Counted from the stretch's first letter, positions 26,087 to 35,658 are shown. The stretch is DNA of 64,000 bases from Cupriavidus phytohabitans (GCF_000426345.1 NZ_AUFE01000010.1:1-64000), one strand, 5' to 3'. The notes: generated from the letters alone by a model not told the origin. Numbers and translations: made by a program.

Positions 26087-26393
26087 GTCTGTTCCAGGAA
26101 AACGGGTCGGCTTTTAATGGGAAACTGTTGGGCCGCTTCTTGCCGGCGGACGCCTCCATCTGCCATCGCGGGCAGGGATGGGCGGGACGAGCGCCGGCCG
26201 TGGCCTTTCGGGAACCGGTATTGTAGCCGAGCCTTCCGGCTAGGATAGCCGGTCTATATAGCTGGATCAGATAGTTTTCTTATTTCTTTATGTGCTTTTG
26301 ATCCAAGACATGGCGGGGCGCTGGCGTGCTTGCGCAACCGCAGGCATGATGAAGCCGCCTGAATGCCACATGCTTCCATGCCGGGAGATTCCT
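26087..26393. other. Divergent region between fdxA and the secreted protein gene
   Basis: No gene is seen. A perfect inverted repeat, CCGGCTAGGATAGCCGG (26236-26252), lies in the middle, close to a minus-strand TACAAT (26225-26220) that could be an fdxA -10. The stretch from 26250 to 26310 is AT-rich compared with its surroundings and could hold the promoter of the rightward gene. Confidence 0.45.
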
Positions 26394-26933
26394 ATGCCAC
26401 GCCAGCTTCGTTGTTGCCACCGCGCTGCCTTGCTGTCGCTGCTTGTGATGCTGGCGGCATTTCCGGCGATGGTCCCGCCCGCCGGCGCGCAGGCCCTGGT
26501 CCAGCCGGGCATGGCGGACAGCGTAGTGTCCCGTCTGGTGGCATGGCGCGCGCGATCCGAGGCCCCGGTCGCGTTGCCGGCGCTGACCGGCTTCGATTGG
26601 GACCACTTCAGCGTGACCGATTCCCCCGCGGGCGATGCCATAGCGCATTGCGGCCGGGCCGGCCTGATGCCTTGCGGACCCGAGTTGCACCCGAAGCCGG
26701 GCGACCGGATGCAGGTGCTGCGCTTCGAGCGCGCAGGCGCATCGGTCTACACCGAGCGCATTCTTGCCGAGGACGGCGCCTTTGCCGAGCCGCTGCCGCA
26801 GCGCGTGCCGCGCAGCGCGGCCACGCTGGTGTCCTGCCCGGGAAGCGACGGCCGGGCGCTGTGGTGCCTGCAGGGCAGGGCGGCCGGCAAGCCGGTCCTG
26901 CGCGCGCCGCAGCCATTCCTCGACGGCGCCTGA
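26394..26933 (+). CDS. Putative secreted protein of unknown function
   Basis: This is a 179-residue protein with a clear signal peptide (basic start, then LLSLLVMLAAFPAMVPPAGAQA). The mature part has four cysteines in two pairs (HCGRAGLMPC and SCPGSDGRALWC), which could form disulfides in the periplasm. I recognise no domain. ATG 26394 is preceded by GGGAGA; an in-frame upstream ATG at 26292 would put a hydrophilic tail ahead of the signal and is rejected. It is transcribed toward pncB, 70 bases away. Confidence 0.6.
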   Translation: MPRQLRCCHRAALLSLLVMLAAFPAMVPPAGAQALVQPGMADSVVSRLVAWRARSEAPVALPALTGFDWDHFSVTDSPAGDAIAHCGRAGLMPCGPELHPKPGDRMQVLRFERAGASVYTERILAEDGAFAEPLPQRVPRSAATLVSCPGSDGRALWCLQGRAAGKPVLRAPQPFLDGA

Positions 26934-27002
26934 GCGCCCCCGGATGCGCGCAGTCTCGGTTAGCATGTCAGACTGACCCGGCACCTCGCCGTCTGGCTAG
27001 CT

Positions 27003-28184
27003 ATGATCATCCAGTCTCTGCTCGACACCGACCTGTACAAGTTCACGATGATGCAGGTGGTCCTGCACCAGTTTCCGCAGGCTCAGGTCGAATATCGCTT
27101 CAAGTGCCGCAACGCCGGTGTCGACCTGACGCCGTATATCGATGAGATTCGCGCCGAGATCACGCACCTGTGCCAGCTGCGTTTCACGGACGACGAACTC
27201 GCCTACCTGCGCGGGCTGCGCTTCATCAAGAGCGATTTCATTGACTTCCTCGGCCTGTTCCACCTGAACGAAAAGTACGTGTCGGTGCGCGAGGCGCCGC
27301 AGGGCAACGGCGAGATCGAGATCTCGATCATCGGCCCCTGGCTGCATACCATCCTGTTCGAAGTGCCGGTGCTGGCGATCGTCAACGAGGTCTACTTCCG
27401 CCGCACCCAGCCGCGGCCCGACCTGGCCGGCGGCCGCCGCCGCCTGGAAGACAAGCTGGCGCTGCTGCAGCCGCCGGAACTCGCCGATTGCGTCATCGCC
27501 GACTACGGCACGCGCCGGCGCTTCTCGCGCGACTGGCAGGAAGAGGTGCTGCTGACCATGCGGCGCGAGCTCGGTGCGCAGCTGGCCGGCACCAGCAACG
27601 TCCATTTCGCCCGCCTGCACAACATGGTGCCGCTTGGCACGATGGCGCACGAATACCTGCAGGCCTGCCAGGCGCTGGGGCCGAGGCTGCGCGATTCGCA
27701 GGTGTACGCGCTGGAACGCTGGGCGCGCGAGTATCGCGGCGACCTTGGCATCGCGCTGTCCGATACCTACGGCTTCGATGCCTTCCTGCGCGACTTCGAC
27801 CTGTACTTCTGCAAGCTGTTCGACGGCGTGCGCCATGACTCGGGCGACCCGATCGTGTGGGGCGAGCGCATGGTGGCACATTACGCGGCCAGCCGCGTCG
27901 ACCCGCGCACCAAGACGCTGATCTTCAGCGACAGCCTGGACGTGCCGCGCGTGATCGAGCTGTTCCAGCGCTTCCACGGCCGCTGCCGGCTGGCCTTCGG
28001 CGTCGGCACCAACCTGACCAACGACCTCGGCTACACGCCGCTGCAGATCGTGATCAAGATGGTGCGTTGCAATGGCCAGCCCGTGGCCAAGCTGTCGGAC
28101 ACGCCGGAAAAGACCATGTGCGACGATTCCGGCTACCTGTCCTACCTGCGGCAGGTGTTCTCGGTCCAGTCGGCGTCGGCATAG
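27003..28184 (+). CDS. pncB: Nicotinate phosphoribosyltransferase
   Basis: It converts nicotinate and PRPP to nicotinate mononucleotide in the NAD salvage pathway, with ATP stimulating the reaction. The protein is 393 residues. It has the family start [17 protein letters not shown], the central [13 protein letters not shown] and [25 protein letters not shown], and the phosphate-binding [12 protein letters not shown]. The length matches E. coli PncB. The downstream gene is a LutC-like protein with its own promoter features. Confidence 0.96.
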   Translation: MIIQSLLDTDLYKFTMMQVVLHQFPQAQVEYRFKCRNAGVDLTPYIDEIRAEITHLCQLRFTDDELAYLRGLRFIKSDFIDFLGLFHLNEKYVSVREAPQGNGEIEISIIGPWLHTILFEVPVLAIVNEVYFRRTQPRPDLAGGRRRLEDKLALLQPPELADCVIADYGTRRRFSRDWQEEVLLTMRRELGAQLAGTSNVHFARLHNMVPLGTMAHEYLQACQALGPRLRDSQVYALERWAREYRGDLGIALSDTYGFDAFLRDFDLYFCKLFDGVRHDSGDPIVWGERMVAHYAASRVDPRTKTLIFSDSLDVPRVIELFQRFHGRCRLAFGVGTNLTNDLGYTPLQIVIKMVRCNGQPVAKLSDTPEKTMCDDSGYLSYLRQVFSVQSASA

Positions 28185-28219
28185 CGGGATTCCGACGCGC
28201 CGTGCTGTGCCGCGGCAAC

Positions 28220-28268
28220 TATAATCGGCGCATCGCGTAACTTGCGGTATCTGTAACTTGCGGTATCT
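28220..28268 (+). promoter_or_regulatory. Consensus -10 followed by a tandem 16-bp repeat, upstream of the lutC-like gene
   Basis: A perfect TATAAT (28220-28225) is followed by two perfect, directly adjacent copies of GTAACTTGCGGTATCT (28237-28252 and 28253-28268). No good -35 is seen. The repeat would lie in the first 40 transcribed bases, where it could be a regulator site or simply a recent duplication. Confidence 0.55.
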
Positions 28269-28304
28269 CTTGCCGCATTCTCGCCAACCGCACTGCCTGG
28301 TCCT

Positions 28305-28991
28305 ATGGAAACCAACGACGCCCGCGACCGTATCTTCGCCCGCATCCGTGCCGCACAGGGCAGGACGCACCAGCCCACGCAGGGCGAGCGCGCCGCGGTG
28401 GCCGACTACCTCGAGCGCCACCCGCAAGGCCCGCGCCCGCTGCCGGCGGCCGACCTGGTCGAAGCCTTCTTGCTGCAGGCCCAGCGCATGGCGTCCACCG
28501 TCGACCGTGTCGCCACCATGGATGAAGTGCCGGCGGCAACGCGGCGTTTTCTCGACAGCCTGAACCTGGTGCAGCGCGCGGTGGCATGGGATGCGCTGGG
28601 CACGCTGCCATGGCAGGACGCCGGCATTGCGGTCGAATGCCGGCCGCCGTTGCGCGAGGTCGAGGCCGACCGCGACCATGGCGACCTGGTCGGCATCACC
28701 GGCTGCTTCTGCGCGATCGCCGAGACCGGCTCGCTGATGCTGCTGTCGGGGCCGGCGACGTTCGCCTCGGCGGCGCTGCTGCCGGAAACGCATATCGCGG
28801 TGGTGCCGCGCTCGCGCGTGGTCGCCGGTCTGGAAGACGCCTTTGCGCTGGTGCGCAGCGAGCGCGGCGAGCTGCCGCGCGCGACCAATATCATCAGCGG
28901 CCCGTCGCGTACCGGGGATATCGAGCAAACCATCGTGCTGGGCGCGCATGGCCCGTATCGCGTGCATGTGATCCTGGTCGAGCAGGCTTGA
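28305..28991 (+). CDS. LutC/YkgG-family LUD-domain protein
   Basis: This is a 228-residue LUD-domain protein of the LutC type. In the LutABC system it is one of three subunits that oxidise L-lactate to pyruvate. The C-terminal NIISGPSRTGDIEQTIVLGAHGP is diagnostic of the family. No lutA or lutB homologue lies in the window. A separate lutC near pncB may work with LutAB encoded elsewhere, or in another process. Assignment to lactate use is therefore inference from the family. Confidence 0.88.
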   Translation: METNDARDRIFARIRAAQGRTHQPTQGERAAVADYLERHPQGPRPLPAADLVEAFLLQAQRMASTVDRVATMDEVPAATRRFLDSLNLVQRAVAWDALGTLPWQDAGIAVECRPPLREVEADRDHGDLVGITGCFCAIAETGSLMLLSGPATFASAALLPETHIAVVPRSRVVAGLEDAFALVRSERGELPRATNIISGPSRTGDIEQTIVLGAHGPYRVHVILVEQA

Positions 28992-29156
28992 TCATGGGGC
29001 GGCACGGACGTAAGAATCGCCTGTAAACGCGCGCCGCGGCGCAATCTCGCGAGGCGGTTGGATTAAACTTGCAGGCTTGCCGTGCGAGCCCGGTCGCCGT
29101 TGGTGGCGAGGGCTCGAGGCACCATGAATGCTGCATTCCCGAGGAGATCCTGCTTG

Positions 29157-30593
29157 ATGCGACGTGCTTTCGTACCGTTGCCGATGCTGACCATGCTGGC
29201 CGCTGTCCTTGCTGTCTTCCCTGTGGCCGCGCATGCCGCGGACCTCGACGGGGCGGCACTGTCGCCGCTATGGGGGCTGCCGTTTGCCGGCATGCTGCTG
29301 TCGATCGCGCTGTGGCCACTGCTCGCGCCGAAGTTCTGGCACCACCACTATGGCAAGATCGCCGCGGGCTGGGGAATGCTGTTCCTGCTGCCGTTCGCCG
29401 CGGTATTCGGCACGCATGCGGCAGCCGCCAGCGCGGTGCATGCGCTGCTCGCCGAGTACATCCCGTTCATCTCGCTGATCGCTTCGCTCTATATCATCGC
29501 GGGCGGCATCTGCGTGCGCGGCAACCTGCACGGGACACCGGGACTCAATACGGGCATCCTGGCACTGGGCACGGTGCTGGCGAGTTTCATGGGGACGACC
29601 GGCGCGGCCATGCTGCTGATCCGGCCGTTGCTGCGCGCCAACGACAACCGTCGCCACGTGGCGCACGTGATCGTGTTCTTTATCTTCCTGGTGGCCAATG
29701 CCGGCGGCTCGCTGACGCCACTGGGTGACCCGCCGCTGTTTCTGGGTTTCCTGAAGGGCGTGGACTTCTTCTGGACCATGCGCAATATCTACCTGGAGAC
29801 GCTGTTCATCTGCACGGTGCTGCTGGTGCTGTTCTACCTCGTCGACAGCCACTACTACCGCAACAAGGAAGAAGAGCTGCCGCAGAAGAACGACCCAACG
29901 CCGGACTCGCACGGTATCTCGATCGACGGCAAGATCAACTTCGTGCTGCTGCTGGCCGTGATCGGCCTGGTGCTGATGAGCGGGCTGTGGCAGCCGGCGA
30001 TCTCGTTCAACGTCTTCGGTACCGACGTGCCGCTTCAGGCGGCGGCGCGAGATGCGCTGCTGATCGTGGTGGCGGTGGTGTCGCTGCTGGTCACGCCGCA
30101 TACCGCGCGCGCAGGCAATGAGTTCAACTGGGAGCCGATCCTGGAGGTCGGCAAGCTGTTCGCTGGCATCTTCCTGACCATCATCCCGGTGATCGCCATG
30201 CTCAAGGCCGGCACCGACGGCGCCTTTGCCGGCGTGATCCGCGCGGTCAGCGACAGCAACGGGCAGCCGGTCGACAGCATGTATTTCTGGGCAACCGGGC
30301 TGCTGTCGTCGTTCCTGGACAATGCGCCAACCTATCTGGTGTTCTTCAACACCGCCGGCGGCGACGCCGCCACGCTGATGACGCGCGATGCTTCGACGCT
30401 GGCCGCGATTTCCACCGGCGCGGTCTTCATGGGCGCGAACACCTATATCGGCAACGCGCCCAACCTGATGGTCAAGGCCATTGCCGAGAACCGCGGCGTG
30501 CGCATGCCGAGCTTCTTCGGCTACATGCTGTACTCGGGCATCTTCCTGGTGCCGCTGTTCGTCATCATGACCTTCCTCTTCTTCCACGTGTGA
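29157..30593 (+). CDS. Sodium:proton antiporter of the ion transporter superfamily (NhaD-like)
   Basis: This is a 478-residue inner-membrane protein with a cleavable-looking N-terminal segment ending AAHAAD and about twelve hydrophobic helices. The motif NAGGSLTPLGDPPLFLGFL and the second half-site SSFLDNAPTYLVFFN are hallmark discontinuous-helix motifs of the CitM/ArsB/NhaD superfamily. Substrate is inferred as Na+/H+, but another anion or cation cannot be excluded. ATG 29157 is chosen because GAGGAGA lies about ten bases upstream; two upstream ATGs lack this. Confidence 0.85.
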   Translation: MRRAFVPLPMLTMLAAVLAVFPVAAHAADLDGAALSPLWGLPFAGMLLSIALWPLLAPKFWHHHYGKIAAGWGMLFLLPFAAVFGTHAAAASAVHALLAEYIPFISLIASLYIIAGGICVRGNLHGTPGLNTGILALGTVLASFMGTTGAAMLLIRPLLRANDNRRHVAHVIVFFIFLVANAGGSLTPLGDPPLFLGFLKGVDFFWTMRNIYLETLFICTVLLVLFYLVDSHYYRNKEEELPQKNDPTPDSHGISIDGKINFVLLLAVIGLVLMSGLWQPAISFNVFGTDVPLQAAARDALLIVVAVVSLLVTPHTARAGNEFNWEPILEVGKLFAGIFLTIIPVIAMLKAGTDGAFAGVIRAVSDSNGQPVDSMYFWATGLLSSFLDNAPTYLVFFNTAGGDAATLMTRDASTLAAISTGAVFMGANTYIGNAPNLMVKAIAENRGVRMPSFFGYMLYSGIFLVPLFVIMTFLFFHV

Positions 30594-30597
30594 TGCC

Positions 30598-31593
30598 ATG
30601 AAGCCGTCCGTGCTTGTCACCCGCGCCATCTATCCCGAAGTGATCGACCGCCTGGCGCAGTATTTCGATGTCGACGACAACCAGCAGGACGCGGTGCTTG
30701 ATGCCGCCGCGCTGAAGGCGCGCCTGGCCGGCAAGGCCGGCGTGCTGGCCAACGCCGCCGACCGCATCGACGCAGGCCTTGTCGCCGCGTTGCCGTCGCT
30801 GCGTGCGGTGTGCAACATGGCCGTCGGCTACAACAACCTCGACGTGCCTGCGCTTACCGCCGCGGGTGTCGTCGCCACCAACACGCCCGACGTGCTGACC
30901 GAGACCACCGCCGACTTCGGCTGGGCGCTGCTGATGGCCACCGCGCGTCGCGTCACCGAGGCCGAGCACTACCTGCGCGCCGGCAAGTGGAAGCGCTGGA
31001 GCTACGACATGCTGGTCGGCATGGACCTGTACGGCAGCACGCTCGGCATCCTGGGCATGGGCCGCATCGGCCAGGCGCTGGCGCGTCGTGCCAGCGGGTT
31101 TGGCATGAGCGTGCTGTACCACAACCGCAGCCAGCTGCCGGCGGACACCGAGCGCGCGCTCAATGCCCGCTATGTCAGCAAGGAAGACCTGCTGCGCCAA
31201 TCCGACCACCTCTTGCTGGTGCTGCCTTACGGCCCGCAGAGCCACCATGCCATCGGCGCCGCCGAACTGGCGCTGATGAAGCCGACCGCGACGCTGGTCA
31301 ACCTCGCGCGCGGCGGCATCGTCGACGACGCCGCCCTGGCGCAGGCACTGCGCGACAAGCGCATCTTCGGTGCCGGCCTGGATGTGTTCGAAGGCGAGCC
31401 CGGCGTCCATCCCGACCTGCTGACGGTTCCCAACGTCGTGCTGACACCGCATATCGCCAGCGCCTCGGAGAAGACCCGCCGCGCCATGGCAATGCTGGCC
31501 GCCGACAACCTGATCGCCGCGCTCGACCAGGGCCCGCAGGCCGGCCATCCGCCCACCGTGATCAACCCCGAAGTCATGCCGCGCCGCCGTTGA
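30598..31593 (+). CDS. D-isomer-specific 2-hydroxyacid dehydrogenase (glyoxylate/hydroxypyruvate reductase-like)
   Basis: This is a 331-residue NAD(P)-dependent enzyme. The cofactor loop is GMGRIGQALARRA near residue 151. The catalytic Arg is in NLARGGIVDD, the Glu in DVFEGEP and the His in TPHIASAS. The sequence resembles GhrB, which reduces glyoxylate, hydroxypyruvate and 2-ketogluconate, but the true substrate is not shown by sequence. It starts four bases after the antiporter stop, so the two are probably translated from one message. Confidence 0.9.
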   Translation: MKPSVLVTRAIYPEVIDRLAQYFDVDDNQQDAVLDAAALKARLAGKAGVLANAADRIDAGLVAALPSLRAVCNMAVGYNNLDVPALTAAGVVATNTPDVLTETTADFGWALLMATARRVTEAEHYLRAGKWKRWSYDMLVGMDLYGSTLGILGMGRIGQALARRASGFGMSVLYHNRSQLPADTERALNARYVSKEDLLRQSDHLLLVLPYGPQSHHAIGAAELALMKPTATLVNLARGGIVDDAALAQALRDKRIFGAGLDVFEGEPGVHPDLLTVPNVVLTPHIASASEKTRRAMAMLAADNLIAALDQGPQAGHPPTVINPEVMPRRR

Positions 31594-31630
31594 GGCGCGC
31601 CCGGCTGTCTGTCGCTTACGTTGTTGCTGC

Positions 31631-33124
31631 ATGTCGCTGATTCCGTTCCTGACGCTGGCCGTGGGGCTGCTGGCGGTCGTCCTGCTAGTGATCGTGCTGT
31701 TGCGCCAGCAGGCCGCTTCGCCTGGCGCCGAACTGGCCCGTCAGCTTGCCGAGTTGCGCGTCGAAGGCGCGCGCGGCATGGAGCGCGTGGAGCGCGAAGT
31801 CCGCACCGACGTAGCGGAGGCGGCGCGCGGCAACCGCGATGAGTCGGCCCAGCAGATGCTGCGCTTCCAGCAGGCGCTGTCGTCGCAGCTCACCGGTATC
31901 GCCACGCTACAGAACAACCAGATCGACACCTTTGCGCAGCAGCTGGCCAAGCTGACCGAGTCCAACACGCAGCAGCTCGAGCACGTGCGCCAGAACCTGA
32001 TGCTGCAAAGCCAGCAGGCGCGCGACGAGCAGGCGGGGACGCTGCGCCGCTTCGGCGACGGCTTGCAGCAGCAGCTGGCGCAGATGTCCGAAGCCAACGA
32101 GCGCCGCCTGGCCGAGGTGCGCGCCACGCTGGAGCAGAAGCTGCGCGACATCGAGGCCAACAACGCGGTCAAGCTGGAGGAAATGCGCCGCACCGTCGAC
32201 GAGAAGCTGCATGCGACGCTGGAGCAGCGCCTGGGCGAGTCTTTCAGGCTGGTCTCGGACCGGCTTGAGCAAGTGCATCGCGGGCTGGGTGAGATGCAGG
32301 CACTGGCGCAGGGCGTGGGCGACCTGAAGAAGGTGCTGACCAACGTGAAGTCGCGCGGCACCTGGGGCGAAGTCCAGCTCGAAATGCTGCTGGAGCAGAT
32401 GCTGACGCCGGACCAGTATGGCAAGAACGTCGAGACCGTGCGCAATTCGGGTGCGCGGGTGGAGTTTGCCATCCGGTTGCCAGGCAAGGCAGCAGGCGGC
32501 GGTGGCGATGGCGATGGCGGCGCGCCGGTGTGGCTGCCGGTCGATGCAAAGTTTCCCAAGGAGCAATACGAGCGGCTGGTCGATGCGCAGGAGCGGGGCG
32601 ATCCGGACGGCGTCATCGCCTTCGGCCGCGAGCTGGAGACGGCATTGCGGCGAGAAGCGCAGACCATCGCCGAGAAATACCTGGCGCCGCCGCAGACCAC
32701 CGACTTTGCCATCCTGTTCCTGCCGACCGAAGGGCTGTACGCCGAAGTGCTGCGGCGTCCCGGCCTGACCGACCTGCTGCAGCGCAACTACCGTGTCACG
32801 GTGGCGGGCCCGACTACGCTGACCGCGCTGCTGAACAGCCTGCAAATGGGCTTTCGCACGCTGGCGTTGGAGAAGCGCTCAAGCGAAGTGTGGGAAGTGC
32901 TGGGCGCGGTCAAGACCGAGTTCGGCAAGTTCGGCGATGTGCTGGCCAAGACCCGCGACACGCTCGAGCGCGCCGCGCGCAATATCGAGCAGGCCGAGGT
33001 GCGCACGCGCCAGATGGCGCGCAAGCTGCGGACCGTGGAAGCGCTGCCGGGCGATGCCGCACAGCAGTTGCTAGGACTTAACGGAGTGGAAACGGCCGAG
33101 ACGCCGGATGACAGCGGCGGCTGA
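31631..33124 (+). CDS. rmuC: DNA recombination protein RmuC
   Basis: This is a 497-residue protein with an N-terminal membrane anchor (residues 4-24), a long coiled coil rich in Gln, Glu and Arg (about 35-210), and the RmuC nuclease-like domain (about 220-480). Recognisable blocks are TWGEVQLEMLLEQML, LPVDAKFPKEQYERL and FLPTEGLYAEVLRRPGL. RmuC limits inversion at short inverted repeats and has been linked to stress and phage defence; the biochemical activity is not settled. It lies in a run with the hydroxyacid dehydrogenase but is probably separate in function. Confidence 0.94.
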   Translation: MSLIPFLTLAVGLLAVVLLVIVLLRQQAASPGAELARQLAELRVEGARGMERVEREVRTDVAEAARGNRDESAQQMLRFQQALSSQLTGIATLQNNQIDTFAQQLAKLTESNTQQLEHVRQNLMLQSQQARDEQAGTLRRFGDGLQQQLAQMSEANERRLAEVRATLEQKLRDIEANNAVKLEEMRRTVDEKLHATLEQRLGESFRLVSDRLEQVHRGLGEMQALAQGVGDLKKVLTNVKSRGTWGEVQLEMLLEQMLTPDQYGKNVETVRNSGARVEFAIRLPGKAAGGGGDGDGGAPVWLPVDAKFPKEQYERLVDAQERGDPDGVIAFGRELETALRREAQTIAEKYLAPPQTTDFAILFLPTEGLYAEVLRRPGLTDLLQRNYRVTVAGPTTLTALLNSLQMGFRTLALEKRSSEVWEVLGAVKTEFGKFGDVLAKTRDTLERAARNIEQAEVRTRQMARKLRTVEALPGDAAQQLLGLNGVETAETPDDSGG

Positions 33125-33215
33125 TCGCGCGTCAGAGCAGAAGGGGGCGGCCCGCAGCGCGGGCCGGATGGCCGGCGACCTGCCAGCCTGTGGATTACCG
33201 TGAATCGGCTTGAAT

Positions 33216-33497
33216 TCAGCGGTCGTCTTCCGGCGCCAGTTCGCGCACGTGGACTTCGATGCCGCCAAAGCGGGCGGCCACCCAGTTGTACGCCTTGCAT
33301 GCCAGCCACAGCAGGCCAAAGCCGATCAGCGCATTCAGGATGATCGCGCTGAAGACCGTGATCGCCGGCAGGTCGCCATAGCGGATAAAGGTGACAAACA
33401 GGCCCAGCGAGACGATCGGCAGCGAGAAGCAGAGGTAGACCAGCACCAGCGCGCGGGCGGTCTTCACGGGATGGAGGTAGGCGATCTCCTGATTCAT
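33216..33497 (-). CDS. Small two-span membrane protein (DUF3566-like C-terminal motif)
   Basis: This is a 93-residue protein with two membrane helices (about 16-38 and 46-66). Its end, YNWVAARFGGIEVHVRE, resembles from memory the YN-x-GG-x-EV motif of DUF3566, best known in actinobacteria. Function is unknown. ATG 33497 gives a compact protein, although no strong ribosome binding site is visible. It stands alone between rmuC (convergent) and moeA. Confidence 0.65.
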   Translation of the reverse strand: MNQEIAYLHPVKTARALVLVYLCFSLPIVSLGLFVTFIRYGDLPAITVFSAIILNALIGFGLLWLACKAYNWVAARFGGIEVHVRELAPEDDR

Positions 33498-33679
33498 GAC
33501 GGGGAGTAACTTGATTGTTGCTGAATCGTGCGCCAAGTGTAGCGACTGGCCGATCCCAAGCATAGCCCGCTGCCCACGCCGCGGCCGAAAGCCATGCGCC
33601 GGACGCGTCACGGCGTCAAATGTGCAGCACAAATACCACACATTGCGGCCGCAGCGAAGCGGTCGGGCTGCCGCTGCGC

Positions 33680-34993
33680 TCAGACCAGCCCGTCGAACAG
33701 CATGACCTCGACCGGATCGCCGGCCTTGACCGAGTCCTGCTCGTGGCCGAGCACGATAAAGCAGTTGGCCTCGCTCATCGAGCGCAGCACGCCCGAACCC
33801 TGCTGGCCGGTGATGCGCACCTCCCACTGTCCGTCTGCCGCCCGGCCCAGGATGCCGCGCTGGTATTCGGTGCGGCCGGGCTTCTTGCGGATGGCCTGCG
33901 CGCTGCGCACTTGCAGCAGCGGCAGCGGCGGCACGTTGGCACCCATCAGGCGGTGCAGCGCCGCCCGCACGAAGTGGTAGAAGGTGACCATCACGGCGAC
34001 GGGGTTGCCCGGAAGGCCGAACAGCAGCGCCGAGTCCCGATCCTGCCGGTCCTCCTGGCCTTCGCCGCTGCCGATACGCCCGAAAGCCATCGGCCGGCCC
34101 GGGCGCATCGCGATCTTCCAGAACGTGACATCGCCCAGGCGCGCCATGATCTGCTTGGTGTAGTCGGCCTCGCCGACCGAGACGCCGCCCGAGGTGATGA
34201 CGGCGTCGGCGCTTTCGCAGGCCATGCGGAAGGCCGCTTCCAGGGCCTCGGGGTCGTCGCGCACCACGCCCATGTCGAGGAGTTCGACGTTCATCCGGCG
34301 CAGCATGCCGTGCAGCGTATAGCGGTTCGAGTCGTAGACGCAGCCAGCGTCCAGCGGCTCGCCGATCGAGCGCAGTTCATCGCCGGTGGAGAAGAAGGCC
34401 ACGCGCAGGCGCCGGCGGACGCGGATTTCGGCAATGCCCAGCGAAGCCAGCAGGCCGAGATCGGCCGGGCTGACGATGCGGCCGGCCGGCAGCGCGGCCT
34501 GGCCGCGCGCCAGGTCTTCGCCGCGCAGGCGGCGGTTGTCGCCGGCGCGCACGCAATCGGCGGCAAAGCGGATGTGCGTACCGTCGGCCACCGTCTCGAC
34601 GAATTCTTGCGGCACCACCGTGTCGCAGCCTGCCGGCATCACCGCGCCGGTCATGATGCGTACCGCCTGCACGGCCGTCGGCGCGAGCGCGCCGGCACCG
34701 CCGGCGAAGGCGCTGCCGATCACCTCCAGCTCGACGGTGTCGGTCTGCGCGGCGGCGAGCGCTTCGCTGCGGAAGGCGTAGCCGTCCATGGCCGAGTTGT
34801 CATGGGCCGGCACGTCGATGGTCGAGACGATGTCCTCGGCCAGCACACGGTCGAGCGCGCTGCGGATCGGCAGCTGTTCGATGCCGCGCACCGGCTCCAC
34901 CACCTCGCCGATGATGCGGTTGGCCTGGTCCACCGGCAGCGCGGTGGGATCGTAGTCGGACAGGCAGGAAATGACGGATTGCAGGGAAGGCAT
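33680..34993 (-). CDS. moeA: Molybdopterin molybdenumtransferase
   Basis: It inserts molybdate into adenylylated molybdopterin, the last step of molybdenum cofactor synthesis. The protein is 437 residues. It shows the N-terminal PVDQANRII, ALDRVLAEDI and DNSAMDGYA, then TGDEL and the central SGGVSVGEADYTK, and LFGLPGNPVA in the active-site cleft. It is the third gene of the run moaA-mobA-moeA, 47 bases after mobA. Confidence 0.95.
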   Translation of the reverse strand: MPSLQSVISCLSDYDPTALPVDQANRIIGEVVEPVRGIEQLPIRSALDRVLAEDIVSTIDVPAHDNSAMDGYAFRSEALAAAQTDTVELEVIGSAFAGGAGALAPTAVQAVRIMTGAVMPAGCDTVVPQEFVETVADGTHIRFAADCVRAGDNRRLRGEDLARGQAALPAGRIVSPADLGLLASLGIAEIRVRRRLRVAFFSTGDELRSIGEPLDAGCVYDSNRYTLHGMLRRMNVELLDMGVVRDDPEALEAAFRMACESADAVITSGGVSVGEADYTKQIMARLGDVTFWKIAMRPGRPMAFGRIGSGEGQEDRQDRDSALLFGLPGNPVAVMVTFYHFVRAALHRLMGANVPPLPLLQVRSAQAIRKKPGRTEYQRGILGRAADGQWEVRITGQQGSGVLRSMSEANCFIVLGHEQDSVKAGDPVEVMLFDGLV

Positions 34994-35040
34994 GGTGGCT
35001 CGGCGGCGGGTGATTGCGTTTTCGGCTGACTAGCGGGTGA

Positions 35041-35640
35041 CTAGCGGCTTTCGTGCGTGCGCAGTTCGTCCAGCGTGTTGATATTGGCGAAGGCCGCGGC
35101 GTCGTCGAACATCACCTCGGCCAGCCGGTGCGACGCAGCCCAGGTCTCGATCTTGCGGCCGCCGCCGGAAAGATACGCGACCAGGCTGTCGAGCGCACTG
35201 ACCGGCATCAGGCAAAACACGGGTTGCGTCTGGCGCTTGCCGGTTTCATCCAGCGTCACCGGAATCGCCAGTTCCGCGCCTTCGGACTCGATGGCGTGCG
35301 ACAGGCGTGCCACGAGATCGGTGGGCAGGAAAGGCGAGTCGCAAGGCGCCGTCACCATCCAGGATGTGCCGCATTGTTCCAGCCCCGCAAGCATGCCGGC
35401 CAGCGGCCCGGCAAAGTCGGGCACGCTGTCGGTGTAGACCGGCACGCCGAACGATTCATAGGCGGCAAGGTTGCGGTTGGCGTTGATGATCAGGCTGCCG
35501 ACCTGCGGGCCGAGACGCATCATCGTGTGCATCGCCATGGGCGTGCCGTGCAGTGGCTGCAGCCCCTTGTCGGTGCCGCCCATGCGGCTGCCCCTGCCGC
35601 CTGCGAGGATCAGGCCGGTGATGTCGTCGCGTGCAATCAT
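35041..35640 (-). CDS. mobA: Molybdenum cofactor guanylyltransferase
   Basis: It attaches GMP to the molybdenum cofactor to make the bis-MGD form used by the DMSO reductase family. The protein is 199 residues. The nucleotide-binding loop GLILAGGRGSRMGGTDKG is at residues 9-26, and APCDSPFLP is the metal-binding motif. It begins 18 bases after the moaA stop. Its presence implies that this organism makes bis-MGD enzymes such as nitrate reductase or formate dehydrogenase. Confidence 0.94.
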   Translation of the reverse strand: MIARDDITGLILAGGRGSRMGGTDKGLQPLHGTPMAMHTMMRLGPQVGSLIINANRNLAAYESFGVPVYTDSVPDFAGPLAGMLAGLEQCGTSWMVTAPCDSPFLPTDLVARLSHAIESEGAELAIPVTLDETGKRQTQPVFCLMPVSALDSLVAYLSGGGRKIETWAASHRLAEVMFDDAAAFANINTLDELRTHESR

Positions 35641-35658
35641 GGAAGTGTGGCGGTGGGT

